Part shown: positions 49,123-58,238 of the stretch, piece by piece
How positions within the stretch are numbered: the first letter of the stretch is position 1
Layout: each line of letters begins with the position of its first letter
From: Alkalibacterium sp034520745
GTDB lineage: Bacteria > Bacillota > Bacilli > Lactobacillales > Carnobacteriaceae_A
Direction: 5' to 3'
Assembly (NCBI GenBank): GCA_034520745.1
Contig: JAXHNF010000011.1
Coordinates: 1-64,000, forward strand
DNA: 64,000 bases
Translations under genes and position numbers: made by a program
The notes under the pieces: generated by a model
The model's input: only the letters and a program-made list of their open reading frames with translations
Databases searched by the model: none
Told to the model about the DNA's origin: nothing

Positions 49123-51541
49123 TTATCTGATTTCAGCATCAAAGCGGCTCACCAACGCTTGTTTCACTTTCTCAAAGTCGCTGGTCACTTCTTCTTCTTT
49201 CAATGTAGCTTCAGGGTTCTGGTAAGCCAGACTGTAAGCCATCGATTTTTTCCCTTGTTCGATGTTCTCGCCCTGATACAGATCAAAGAGGCGGATGGAT
49301 TTCAGCCACTGACCGCCGTTTTCTTTCATCACAGAAAGGACATCGTCGTGCAGGACCTCTTCGTTGACCACAAACGCCACGTCTCTTGACGTTCCCGGGT
49401 ATTTCGGAATAGCTGAATAGATCAGTGCATTCTTCTCACTGTCCAGCAGAGCATCCATGTCGATTTCAAACAGATAGGTCTCTTTCAGGTCGCGGTCATC
49501 AGCGAGTTGCGGGTGCAGCTGGCCCATCACGCCGATCACGTCGCCCTTGTAGCGGATCGCTGCTGTACGGCCAGGGTGGAACTCGTCGTATGAACGGGTC
49601 GGTTCGTAGCTGATTTCTTCGGAAACACCAAGGACAGCGAACCATTCTTCCAGGATTCCCTTGACCGTATAAAAGTCAACAGTCTGTTCCGTTTCCTGCC
49701 AGTTTGCTTCCAGACGTGAACCTGTCAAAGCGCCAGCTACGTGAGTGACTTCCTTGGGCAGCTTGCTGTCTGACACAGGATAGAACACGCGTCCGATTTC
49801 ATAAAAGGCCACATGCCTGTTCTGGCGTGCCACATTGTACTGGGTATTATCCAGCAGACCGCTCAGCAGGCTCTTGCGCAGGGCCTGATGTTCTTCACTC
49901 ATCGGCCAGTCCAGTTTGACCGGTTCTCCTTCGATAGCGGGAAAAGGCCTGGGCTTTCTGGTTTGTTGTCAGGGCATAGCTGATCGCCTGCGACAAGCCT
50001 GCTCCTTCCATGAACTGACGCGTCTCACGCACGCGTTTCTGTTTGTGTGTCAGTTCGCCCGGAACGGATTCACTTTTTGGAAGGGTGGCTGGCAGACGGT
50101 TGTATCCGTACATGCGTACCACTTCTTCGATGATGTCTGCTTCGATCTCTATGTCCCAGCGTCTCGGCGGTACAGTGATCGTCAGTGTGTTTTCAGATGT
50201 TTCCGTAGAAAAGCCTAAGCGGTCCATCAATTCCACGACTTCGTCCCTTTTCAATTCTGTACCTAAAGCATGATTGATCCTGTCCACTGTGATCGTCACT
50301 TGCTTGTCTTCCGGCTGAATGGCCTCGACACGGGCAACGCCGCTCACGACTTGACCGCTCCCAAGTTCGGCGATCAGCTGAGCGGCATGATCCAGTGCTT
50401 TTTCGATCGTAGCCGTATTCAGGCCACGTTCGAAGCGGGCACTCGACTCACTTCTTAAGTTCAGGGACTGAGCGGTTTTTCTGATGATGCTGGATTTGAA
50501 CATTGCTGATTCCAGCGCAACAGTTCTGGTCTCCGTTGTGACATGGGTATTTTCGCCGCCCATGACCCCAGCCAGAGCCACTGGTTTTTCGCCGTTGGTG
50601 ATGACGAGCTTATCTTGATCCAGCTGACGTTCCTGTCCGTCCAGGGTCACCAGTGTTTCACCGTCTTTTGCTCTTCTGACAAGGATCTCCTTGGACCCCA
50701 GCGCCTCGTAGTCGAAGGCATGCAAGGGCTGGCCGTATTCCAGCATGATGTAATTCGTCACGTCAACGACCGCATCGATCGGACGGATGCCTGCGTTCAT
50801 CAGTTTGCGCTGCAGCCAAAGAGGACTTTCGCTGACTGTAATGTCTTTGATGACACGCATTTTATAAACGGGGGTATCTTCCTGGTCATCGACCGAGACG
50901 TCAACATAATCACTGATCTGATCTGTATCGTCAGCTGATACGGTGACCTCTTTGAAATCCGGCTTCTGCGATAAGATCGCACCGACTTCGTGGCCTACGC
51001 CGCGCATGCTCAAGGCATCGGCACGGTTGGGCGTGATGTCCAGTTCGATAAAGGCATCATCCAGACCGATATACGGCAGAGCGCTCGCGCCTGTCTGTGC
51101 CTCTTCAGGAAGCACATAGATGCCGTCTTCCGCTTTTTTAGGTACGACGGAATCCGATAATCCCAGCTCCTGCAGGCTGCAGATCATGCCGTTGGAGACC
51201 ACGCCGCGCAGTTTGCTCTTCTTGATCTTCAATCCGCCCGGAAGTTTGGCTCCCGGCACGGCGACGATGACTTTCTGTCCTGCCTTGACATTCGGTGCCC
51301 CGCAGACGATCTGCACCGGTTCGCTTTGAGCGACATCCACGGTCGTTACATTCAGATGATCGGAATCTTCCATTCTTTCAAGCGACAGCACGTCACCGAC
51401 AACGAACTTATCCGGATCGAGTGACGGAAGGTTCACTTCATCCACTTCGATCCCTGTCAGGGTGATCTGGTCTGCCAGCTGGGCCGGCGTTATGCCTTCT
51501 AAATCTAAATACTCACTTAACCATTTAACTGATACTCTCAT
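49123..51541 (-). CDS. pheT: Phenylalanine-tRNA ligase beta subunit
   Basis: Beta subunit of the alpha2-beta2 enzyme, with the editing domain. It begins MRVSVKWLSEYLDLEGITPAQLADQITLTGIEVDEV, with the tRNA-binding EMAP-like domain (GAPNVKAGQKVIVAVPGAKLPGGLKIKKSKLRGVVSNGM), the B5 domain (PEDKQVTITVDRINHALGTELKRDEV), and the C-terminal ferredoxin-like domain (PKYPGTSRDVAFVVNEEVLHDDV). A frame break near 49,900 lies in the catalytic-like module. About 806 residues. ATG six bases after the pheS stop. Confidence 0.95.
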
Positions 51542-51547
51542 GCTCTT

Positions 51548-52594
51548 CTACCCTTTCCTCTTGAATTGTTCTAAGAAACGCTGATCATTTAAATAGAAGT
51601 GACGGATATCATCCACTCCGTATTTCAGCATCGCGATACGGTCAGGTCCCAGTCCGAAAGCAAAGCCGCCGTAAACGGTCGAATCCACACCGGACATTTC
51701 CAGCACATGCGGATGTGTCATGCCGGCACCCAGGATCTCGATCCAGCCGGTCTGCTTGCAGACGTTACAGCCTCTGCCGCCGCATTTGAAACAGGATACA
51801 TCGACTTCGACACTTGGTTCAGTGAACGGGAAATAGCTTGGACGCAGACGAATCTCTCTTTCTTCGCCAAACATTTTCTTGGCCAGCAGTTCCAGCGTTC
51901 CCTTCAAGTCGGCCATGGTGATGTTCTTGTCGATGACCATGCCTTCGATCTGATGAAACTGATGGGAGTGCGTGGCGTCGTCGGTGTCACGACGGTACAC
52001 TTTCCCCGGGCTGATCATTTTAAGCGGTCCTTTTGAAAAATCGTGCGTCTCCAGTGTCCGTGCCTGGATCGGTGACGTGTGCGTACGCAGCAGCACGTCG
52101 GACGTGATGTAAAAGGTATCCTGCATATCACGGGCCGGGTGATTCTGCGGCAGGTTGACCCGTTCGAAGTTGTAATAGTCTGTTTCGACTTCTGTGCCTT
52201 CAATGACCTGGTAGCCCATGCCTAAGAACAGGTCTTCGATGTCTTCCATGATCTGCGTCAGAACATGCGTCTGACCAGTGGTTACCTGTCTGCCCGGCAG
52301 TGTCACGTCGATGGCTTCAGCAGCAAGCTGTTTCTCCAGTGCCTCTGCTTCCAGGCTCGTTTTTTTCTCAGACAAGACAGACGTGATCTCATCACGCACT
52401 TCGTTTGCTATTTTACCGAGGATCGGACGCTGTTCATTGGGAACATCTTTCATCCCTTTCAGTACAGCGGTGACTTCCCCTTTTTTGCCCAGATATTTTA
52501 CGCGCAGGTCTTCGATTTCTTTCAGTTCAGTTGCACTGGTGACTTCTGCTTTCGCGTCACTCAGCAGCCCTGTTAATTTTTCTTCCATGTCCAT
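51548..52594 (-). CDS. pheS: Phenylalanine-tRNA ligase alpha subunit
   Basis: Catalytic subunit attaching phenylalanine to tRNA-Phe. Motif 2 and 3 of class II synthetases are visible: LLRTHTSPIQARTLE, SPGKVYRRDTDDATHSHQFHQIEGMVID, and GFAFGLGPDRIAMLKYGVDDIRHFYLND. The SFGGCGxGCN-type zinc-like cluster reads CFKCGGRGCNVCKQTGW. 348 residues from the ATG at 52594, seven bases after GGAG; an ATG at 52600 is too close to that site. Under T-box control. Frame intact. Confidence 0.96.
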   Translation of the reverse strand: MDMEEKLTGLLSDAKAEVTSATELKEIEDLRVKYLGKKGEVTAVLKGMKDVPNEQRPILGKIANEVRDEITSVLSEKKTSLEAEALEKQLAAEAIDVTLPGRQVTTGQTHVLTQIMEDIEDLFLGMGYQVIEGTEVETDYYNFERVNLPQNHPARDMQDTFYITSDVLLRTHTSPIQARTLETHDFSKGPLKMISPGKVYRRDTDDATHSHQFHQIEGMVIDKNITMADLKGTLELLAKKMFGEEREIRLRPSYFPFTEPSVEVDVSCFKCGGRGCNVCKQTGWIEILGAGMTHPHVLEMSGVDSTVYGGFAFGLGPDRIAMLKYGVDDIRHFYLNDQRFLEQFKRKG

Positions 52595-52639
52595 TGTCAT
52601 GCTCCTTTGCTTTATGGTGAAACACCCTTACTTTTTTGA

Positions 52640-52885
52640 CAAAATAAAAAACCCCATCCCAGTAGAGGGACGAGGTCAACACGCGGTACCACCCTTGTTC
52701 AGAAGTTTCCTTCTGCACTTCTGCATAACGGCGCATACCGAGATCGATAAGTGATCTACAAGCTTCTCTGCTCAGACGAACTGATCAGAGAAGTGATGAA
52801 AGTGAACTTCCCTAAACGATCCAATCGGTGCTTTCAGCCAGGACACCGTTCTCTAGTATTGTCTCATAAAGGTACTCTTTTCCAT
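52640..52885 (-). promoter_or_regulatory. T-box leader (tRNA-Phe) of pheST
   Basis: The minus strand carries the conserved T-box core AGGGTGGTACCGCGT at about 52,684-52,699, pairing with the tRNA acceptor end, and a terminator (52,652-52,675: CCTCGTCCC/GGGATGGGG then TTTTTTA). Stem I begins with an AGTA bend near 52,868, and TTC at 52,804-52,806 is a good specifier for phenylalanine. Uncharged tRNA-Phe should stabilise the antiterminator. The leader starts only about 10 bases after the HxlR stop, so its promoter must lie inside that gene or upstream of it. Confidence 0.93.
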
Positions 52886-52893
52886 CCATTGTT

Positions 52894-53241
52894 TTAATCT
52901 ATTTCGCAAACCCACTGGTCTGCCCATTCCTGAATTTCGATCATGACGTTTTTCAAAGCTTTGCCTTTTTCAGTCAGGCAGTAGCCGGACTTCATGTCAC
53001 AAGAGTCATCAAGGTCTCTCGTTACGATATCTTCTTTTTCAAGTTCTTTCAAGCGCTCAACTAACACGCGGTCACTGACGCCTGATATTGCCTGCGACAG
53101 GTCTTTGAATCGGCGAGGTCCATCCAACAATACATCAATGATCAAGCCAGTCCATTTTTTCCCTAATATCGTAAAGGTCTGTTCAAACTTCGGACAGATG
53201 ACTTTATCTTGAAGTGTATCTGTTGTAGCCATTTCTATCAT
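52894..53241 (-). CDS. HxlR family transcriptional regulator
   Basis: 115-residue winged-helix regulator, intact. VICPKFEQTFTILGKKWTGLIIDVLLDGPRRFKDLSQAISGVSDRVLVERLKELEKEDIV is the family core, with the N-terminal Cys that some members (YodB, HypR) use for redox sensing, and a second Cys pair near the end (SCDMKSGYCLTEKG). The target is unknown. Start ATG at 53241 follows GAGGTG. It lies directly upstream of the pheST T-box on the same strand. Confidence 0.9.
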   Translation of the reverse strand: MIEMATTDTLQDKVICPKFEQTFTILGKKWTGLIIDVLLDGPRRFKDLSQAISGVSDRVLVERLKELEKEDIVTRDLDDSCDMKSGYCLTEKGKALKNVMIEIQEWADQWVCEID

Positions 53242-53350
53242 ATGCTGTCACCTCAACTTTCTCACCTAACAGTATAGCATTTTCCAGGCCGGATTGTAAT
53301 ATCTGAGTGGATATTTTCATCTTTAGAATATTTTGTTCACAATTACCGCC

Positions 53351-54718
53351 TTAAAGGAACTCAACCAGCATCGTGGCGATGGTGAAATAGATAACCAGGC
53401 TGATCGAGTCATTGATCGTGGTTATGAAAGGGCCTGAAGCTACGGCCGGGTCCATATTGAACTTAGTAATAATGGCCGGAATCGTTGTTCCAATAACAGT
53501 CGATATACTGACTGTCAAAAACATGGAAGCGGCAATGATAAATGCGAGTGTCACGTTGCCGTACAAGAACAGTACGATCAGGATCATGACGACGGCCGCT
53601 ATCACTCCCATCAGCATGCCGGCGCCCAGTTCATTCTTTACTGTATTGATGAAACTGTCTTTATTTCTGTCATCATCAATCGTCAGGTTTCTGACTGCTA
53701 CAGCTAATGACTGAGTCCCGACGTTACCGGCAGTGGCCATCATAATAGGGATAAACGTAGCTAAGAGTACGACAGATTCAAGTGTTTCTTCAAATACACC
53801 TATCAGTGCCCCGGTAAGCATTCCTAAAAACAGCAATACTACGATCCAGGGAATCCTGGCTTTGGCAGTTGACATGATCGTTGTTTTTCTCGGATCATCT
53901 TCAGTCCGACTGATCGCAGCAAAGTCATTAAAGTCTTCAGTCATTTCCTCTTCCATGATATCCATAACATCATCAACTGTTACGATCCCAATGATCGTTC
54001 CATCATAGTCCAATACGGGAATGGCAAGCAAATCATAGTCCTGAATAACGCGTGCCACGTGTTCCTGGTCGTCATTGACATTGACTGAAACGACCTGATT
54101 GAACATGATGTTTTCAACCACTTCTGATTCCGGTGAAAGGAGCAAGTCTCTAAGGGATAACACTCCAACCAGATGATTCTTGTCATCAACCACGTATAAA
54201 TAATAAATCGTCTCTGCTTCGCGACCGATCCTTCTAAGCTGTTTAACGACCTCAGACATTGTGTGTGTGTGATTAATAGTAATGAACTCTTTTGTCATGA
54301 TGGATCCTGCTGTTTCAGGTGCATATGACATGATTTCCTGAACGCGCTGGCTTTCCTCATCATCCATCATGTCCAGCAGAGTCTGGTTATCCGTTTCATC
54401 ACTTTCAGTCAAAAACCTGGCAACATCATCAGCAGCCATAGTATTGAAGACTTCTGCCATGTACTCATCCGGCAGATACTGGACAGCCGCTTCCTGATCT
54501 TCTGTCGCCATCCATTCAAAAATTTCCGCAAATTCTTCAGGTGTCAGAAATTCTGATATTTTACGTTTCTTATCCGGATAAAGCAGATGGAAAACTTCGT
54601 GCTGATCGCGGTCGTGCAGTCTCAGGAACAGTTCTCTGAATGTCTGCTTGTCATCTTCCTTGGCTGCTTTGAAAATGTGCTCATATGTTTTCTGCTTATT
54701 GCTTTTTACTAATTTCAT
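53351..54718 (-). CDS. mgtE: Magnesium transporter MgtE
   Basis: Mg2+-gated magnesium channel. 455 residues, intact: the N domain of helical repeats (FLTPEEFAEIFEWMATEDQEAAVQYLPDEYMAEVFNTM), two CBS domains that sense cytosolic Mg2+ (SIMTKEFITINHTHTMSEVVKQLRRIGREAETIYYLYVVD, IPVLDYDGTIIGIVTVDDVMDIMEEE), then five membrane helices with the signature FIPIMMATAGNVGTQSLAVAVRNL and GPFITTINDSISLVIYF. RBS AAGGGTG lies inside the end of a small upstream ORF whose stop overlaps the ATG as ATGA. Regulated by an M-box. Confidence 0.96.
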   Translation of the reverse strand: MKLVKSNKQKTYEHIFKAAKEDDKQTFRELFLRLHDRDQHEVFHLLYPDKKRKISEFLTPEEFAEIFEWMATEDQEAAVQYLPDEYMAEVFNTMAADDVARFLTESDETDNQTLLDMMDDEESQRVQEIMSYAPETAGSIMTKEFITINHTHTMSEVVKQLRRIGREAETIYYLYVVDDKNHLVGVLSLRDLLLSPESEVVENIMFNQVVSVNVNDDQEHVARVIQDYDLLAIPVLDYDGTIIGIVTVDDVMDIMEEEMTEDFNDFAAISRTEDDPRKTTIMSTAKARIPWIVVLLFLGMLTGALIGVFEETLESVVLLATFIPIMMATAGNVGTQSLAVAVRNLTIDDDRNKDSFINTVKNELGAGMLMGVIAAVVMILIVLFLYGNVTLAFIIAASMFLTVSISTVIGTTIPAIITKFNMDPAVASGPFITTINDSISLVIYFTIATMLVEFL

Positions 54719-54813
54719 TGTCGTAACACCCTTTTTCTATATGGATCAGCGATGGATCCTTTATTTTGATATTCAATGTACTCCTGGTTCTTCGGTGGAG
54801 GAACTGCATCCAT
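54715..54813 (-). CDS. Proline-rich leader ORF of mgtE (32 codons)
   Basis: An unbroken short frame with its own ribosome site (GAGGTGAGG, then ATG at 54813). It begins MDAVPPPKNQEYIEYQ and ends RKRVLRQ, and its TGA overlaps the mgtE ATG by sharing ATGA, so mgtE is likely translated by coupling. Three consecutive prolines follow the fourth codon, a pattern that slows ribosomes and needs EF-P. It lies between the M-box terminator and mgtE. Whether it is made is not known; the sequence itself shows the ORF, its ribosome site and the overlap. Confidence 0.55.
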   Translation of the reverse strand: MDAVPPPKNQEYIEYQNKGSIADPYRKRVLRQ

Positions 54814-54904
54814 TCGCCTCACCTCTGCTTTCTTCAAAATTGATTAAAAGATTGCTTTGAAAGTGATGATCACTATATGCGTGCATTCTATCTTAAATTT
54901 ACAG

Positions 54905-55125
54905 ATAAAAAAACACACCCCTTTTCTGAGTGTGTCAAGAACATGATCATGAAGTCATCTTCCAAAACACCTCTGTCGTTGAGCTTCAGCTCCATATGGC
55001 ATAGAGTGTGATCCTCAGCTACGTTAAAAATTCCCTTCATCCGAAAATTTCTGCTGACCCATTGGCGTCTTTGGACATTTCTGGGCAGTAGCGTGTCTCC
55101 ATATGGTAGCCTCACCTAACAAGGT
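54905..55125 (-). promoter_or_regulatory. M-box (ykoK-type) Mg2+ riboswitch of mgtE
   Basis: The minus strand matches the M-box: GTTAGGTGAGGCTACCATAT at 55,120, then GGAGACACGCTACTGCCCAG, AATGTCCAAAGACGCCAATGG, AGCAGAAA..., and the closing CTCAACGACAG at 54,972. Then a terminator, ACACAC...GTGTGT followed by TTTTTTT (54,907-54,936), shows that Mg2+-bound RNA would stop transcription before mgtE. This is strong identity to known ykoK leaders. Confidence 0.93.
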
Positions 55126-55318
55126 TATGGTTATCTGTCATGCTAATCATAACGAAACTGAATTTACGATTCAAGCAATATTTGTTTCGGGCAGCGTATT
55201 TATTTTCAGTATATGCAGCCGATAGGTCAGATGTGTTTTCTTTGTAGTCATGGAAAAGATTACTTATACTATATTTAAGCGACGATACTTTTACTCAAGT
55301 ATTTCAGGAGGAGAAACA

Positions 55319-55732
55319 ATGTATAAGCGAAAACTGATCACCGCACTTTTTGCAGCGGCAACACTGGCTGCGTGTGACACGAACGATACCGAAGAAGCAG
55401 ATTTAACAGGTCCTGTTGAAGAAGAAGAACTTATCGACGAGGAAGCCAATGAGGCCATCGTCACCGATGAAGATCTGAGACCAATAAGTGAAGCACAGCT
55501 TGAAGAAGCTGAACTCGTCGAAAATCTCGATGAGTATGAAGAATTTGCAGAACAGGACGTCTTTGATCCAGATGATTATGATGCTTATTTAGTTTCGGAA
55601 GGAGCTAGACGCGTCTTCGTGTTTTTAGAGGGAGACGTCCAGATATTTAAGACGATTTATGTCGAAGAAGACAACAGTCTGGAGATCATTGATGTAGCCA
55701 ATGAAGAAGTTATTCAAAACTCGCCTATTTAA
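55319..55732 (+). CDS. Acidic lipoprotein of unknown function
   Basis: 137 residues from the ATG at 55319 behind CAGGAGG. The N-terminus MYKRKLITALFAAATLAACD is a lipoprotein signal with lipobox TLAAC. The mature part is strongly acidic (EEADLTGPVEEEELIDEEAN) with a folded-looking end (EGARRVFVFLEGDVQIFKTIYVEEDNSLEIID). I do not recognise a family. It is followed 28 bases later by the SDR gene, same strand; both may be stress-related, but nothing here proves it. Frame intact. Confidence 0.75.
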   Translation: MYKRKLITALFAAATLAACDTNDTEEADLTGPVEEEELIDEEANEAIVTDEDLRPISEAQLEEAELVENLDEYEEFAEQDVFDPDDYDAYLVSEGARRVFVFLEGDVQIFKTIYVEEDNSLEIIDVANEEVIQNSPI

Positions 55733-55769
55733 TTATTGAAACATACTAAACAAGGAAAGGATGCTTTCA

Positions 55770-56636
55770 ATGAACGAGAAGGACAAAGTGAAGACTCAGG
55801 AGCCGAAAAAGGATTATCTGATGCCGGACGACCGTGAAAAAGTCGAGCCTGTCCCTCAGGTCGAAAGCGAGGACTACAAGCCTGCCGGGAAAATGAAAGG
55901 CTTCAATACGGTCATAACCGGTGCAGACAGCGGTATCGGCCTGGCTGCAGCGATCGCCTTTGCCAAAGAAGGCGCGAACGTTGCCCTGATCGACCTGAAC
56001 GACAATGAAGACTTGAAATCGGCAAAAGCACGGATCGAAGAACTGGGCGTTAAATGCCTGGCGTTTGCAGGAGATGTCGGTGACGAAGACTTTGTTAAGC
56101 AGACAGTGAAGAAAATAGCCGACAAGTGGAAAGAGATCCACGTCCTCGTCAATAACGCTGCCGAACAGCACAAGCAGGAAAGCATCATGGATATCAGTGC
56201 CGCTCAGATCGACCGGACCTTCCGCACCAATATCTACTCGACCATCTACTGGTCACGGGAAGTCTTCCCTTATCTGGCCGAAAACGGAGCGATCATCAAC
56301 TCTTCATCCATCACAGCCTACAAAGGGTCTCCCGGTCTGATGGACTATGCCTCGACCAAGGGAGCGATCATCGCATTCACACGCTCACTGGCTCAGAACA
56401 AAGAGTTTCTTGAGAAAAAAATCCGTGTCAATGCTGTGGCACCCGGTCCTATCTGGACACCGCTCATTCCTGCGACCCTTGGCAGTTCGTATGAGGAACA
56501 TGCTGGTGTGCCGATGGATCGTCCGGGCGAACCATACGAACTCGCACCGGCTTATGTTTACCTGGCAACGAGTGATTCAAGCTACGTCACCGGTCAGACG
56601 ATACACGTCAACGGCGGCATTGTCGTTAACGGCTGA
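55770..56636 (+). CDS. Short-chain dehydrogenase/reductase (YhdF/YdaD-like SDR)
   Basis: NAD(P)-dependent oxidoreductase. 288 residues, intact. TGADSGIGLAAAIAFAKEGANVALIDL has the SDR cofactor motif; VLVNNAAEQHKQESIMDIS is the NNAG-like block; SSSITAYKGSPGLMDYASTKGAIIAFTRSLAQN contains the catalytic Ser, Tyr and Lys; VNAVAPGPIWTPLIP and YVTGQTIHVNGG end the fold. The 40-residue N-terminal extension (EPKKDYLMPDDREKVEPVPQ) is typical of the YhdF/YdaD/YhxC group, which in Bacillus belong to the general stress regulon. Substrate unknown. The ATG at 55770 has better spacing than the one at 55761. Confidence 0.9.
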   Translation: MNEKDKVKTQEPKKDYLMPDDREKVEPVPQVESEDYKPAGKMKGFNTVITGADSGIGLAAAIAFAKEGANVALIDLNDNEDLKSAKARIEELGVKCLAFAGDVGDEDFVKQTVKKIADKWKEIHVLVNNAAEQHKQESIMDISAAQIDRTFRTNIYSTIYWSREVFPYLAENGAIINSSSITAYKGSPGLMDYASTKGAIIAFTRSLAQNKEFLEKKIRVNAVAPGPIWTPLIPATLGSSYEEHAGVPMDRPGEPYELAPAYVYLATSDSSYVTGQTIHVNGGIVVNG

Positions 56637-56659
56637 TAAAATATATAAGATCTATAAGG

Positions 56660-56690
56660 AACCCCGAAGAATCTCTTCGGGGTTTTCATT
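56660..56690 (+). terminator. Terminator after the SDR gene
   Basis: AACCCCGAAGA pairs with TCTTCGGGGTT around a two-base loop, followed by TTCATTTTT. Confidence 0.85.
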
Positions 56691-56782
56691 TTTATCGGAC
56701 TTAGCAGTTCCTTTTTCTGGAATGACTGACTCGGCTTCTGATGGTTGGGTGAGTTAGCCGTTTTACTTAGGTTTTGCTCAAG

Positions 56783-56938
56783 GATGATCGACTGAGATGA
56801 ATGAGGTGAACCGAGTCGACCGTTTTGCCCCTGAAATGGTCGACCCAGATACTTGCTGTGAAACGAGTCGACCGTTTTGACACCGAAATGGTCGACCCGG
56901 CTGATTGCGGTGAACCAGTCGACCGTTTTGACCCTGAA
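56783..56938. repeat. 52-bp minisatellite, left part (about three units)
   Basis: Tandem units with period 52 and a conserved core: GGTCGACCCAG.TACTTGC, then GGTGAAACGAGTCGACCG, then TTTTGACCCTGAAAT. Each unit has two GTCGAC palindromes, so GGTCGAC and GTCGACC can pair within and between units. The first unit is degenerate. The array is cut by the IS element at 56,939 and continues at 58,354. Because 52 is not a multiple of three, open frames run through it in several frames; they are not genes. Confidence 0.88.
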
Positions 56939-57009
56939 TGAGGTAGTCTTAATAGTGGACACGGAAAAAAGGTCTATAATAAGAATATAAAACAAAGGAT
57001 GTGTCTCCT

Positions 57010-57330
57010 ATGGCTAAAAATTATGACCATGAATACAAAGAATATATTTGCCGATTGATTGTGGAAGAAGGACAGAAAATGAGTGACTTGTCGAGAGACT
57101 TAGGCATTCCATACGATACGATGAAAAACTGGATGAGCAAATATAAGGATAACGAAAAGTGGGACAAGGTGCGGCGGAAGAAACACAAAGACGGCGAACA
57201 ACCGATATTTCATACCCCTACCGACTACGAAAAAGCATTAAAACAGCGCGAGAAAGAAATTGACATACTGAAAGAGGAAAATGAGATCTTAAAAAAGGCT
57301 ATGCATGTCTTCACGAAAAACCAAGAGTGA
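57010..57330 (+). CDS. IS3-family transposase OrfA
   Basis: 106-residue DNA-binding protein: helix-turn-helix LIVEEGQKMSDLSRDLGIPYDTMKNWMSKY, then a leucine-zipper region (YEKALKQREKEIDILKEENEILKKAM). The heptamer A AAA AAG at about 57,290-57,296 is in frame to allow -1 slippage, and the -1 frame is open through KKGYACLHEKPRVKF into orfB, giving the fused OrfAB transposase typical of the family. Confidence 0.93.
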   Translation: MAKNYDHEYKEYICRLIVEEGQKMSDLSRDLGIPYDTMKNWMSKYKDNEKWDKVRRKKHKDGEQPIFHTPTDYEKALKQREKEIDILKEENEILKKAMHVFTKNQE

Positions 57331-58238
57331 AATTCCAATTCATTGAAAACCATCACAATGAATTCTACGTCGTGAGGATGTGCAGTGTACTGAGAGTTTC
57401 GAAAAGTGGTTATTATAACTGGTTGAATCAGAAAGATCGAGAACCGACTGAACATGAATTGAATCGTGAAAAAGTAAAGAAAAAGATCAGACAGTTCTTT
57501 CACGAGAGCATGGGAACGTATGGTGCACCTCGCATCTTAGAAGACTTGATTGAAGCGGGATACTACGTATCTGAAAAGACCGTCGGTCGTTATATGAGAG
57601 AAATGGGATTGCGTGCAACACCTTTGTGGAAGTATGTATCAACCACCAACTCCTCTCATTCACTCGGGATATATCCTAATTTACTTGACCGCAAGTTTGA
57701 AGTAGATGAACCGAATAAGGTTTGGACGGGCGATATCACGTATATTTGGACCCGCGAAGGATGGCTTTATTTAGCTATGATCATAGACTTATACTCTCGT
57801 TTAGTCGTCGGCTGGTCTATCGCTGACAATATGCGTACAGAACTGCCTTTAGAGGCTTTAGAGATGGCCATTAAACTGCGTAAGCCCGACAAAGGGCTTA
57901 TTCATCATTCTGATCAGGGGAGCCAGTATGCTTCAAAAGAATATATTACAAGGCTTAATGAAATCGAAGCAGATATCAGTATGAGTCACAAAGGGACCCC
58001 CTATGATAATGCGACCAGTGAATCGTTCTTCGCTACATTGAAAAAAGAATTGATTTACCGAAGAGACTTCTCAACACGCAAAGAAGCTATTGAAGCGGTG
58101 ACCTGGTATATCGCTGCTTTCTACAATAAGCGCCGTCGGCATTCACATAATAATTATTTGTCACCAGAAAAATTTGAAATTCAAGAACAGCTGAAGGCTG
58201 CGAAACAAACTGAACAGGAAATAAAAAAAGTAATCTAA
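57327..58238 (+). CDS. IS3-family transposase OrfB (DDE integrase core)
   Basis: 303-residue catalytic part, intact. An HTH_21 region (VKKKIRQFFHESMGTYGAPRI) leads to the rve core with the DDE residues: VWTGDITYIWT, MIIDLYSRLVVGWSI with HHSDQGSQYAS, and SHKGTPYDNATSESFFATLKKELIY. The end has YIAAFYNKRRRHSHNNYLSPEKFE. A GTG at 57327 overlaps the orfA stop by four bases; most product is probably made by -1 frameshift. Not related to flanking genes. Confidence 0.95.
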   Translation: MKFQFIENHHNEFYVVRMCSVLRVSKSGYYNWLNQKDREPTEHELNREKVKKKIRQFFHESMGTYGAPRILEDLIEAGYYVSEKTVGRYMREMGLRATPLWKYVSTTNSSHSLGIYPNLLDRKFEVDEPNKVWTGDITYIWTREGWLYLAMIIDLYSRLVVGWSIADNMRTELPLEALEMAIKLRKPDKGLIHHSDQGSQYASKEYITRLNEIEADISMSHKGTPYDNATSESFFATLKKELIYRRDFSTRKEAIEAVTWYIAAFYNKRRRHSHNNYLSPEKFEIQEQLKAAKQTEQEIKKVI

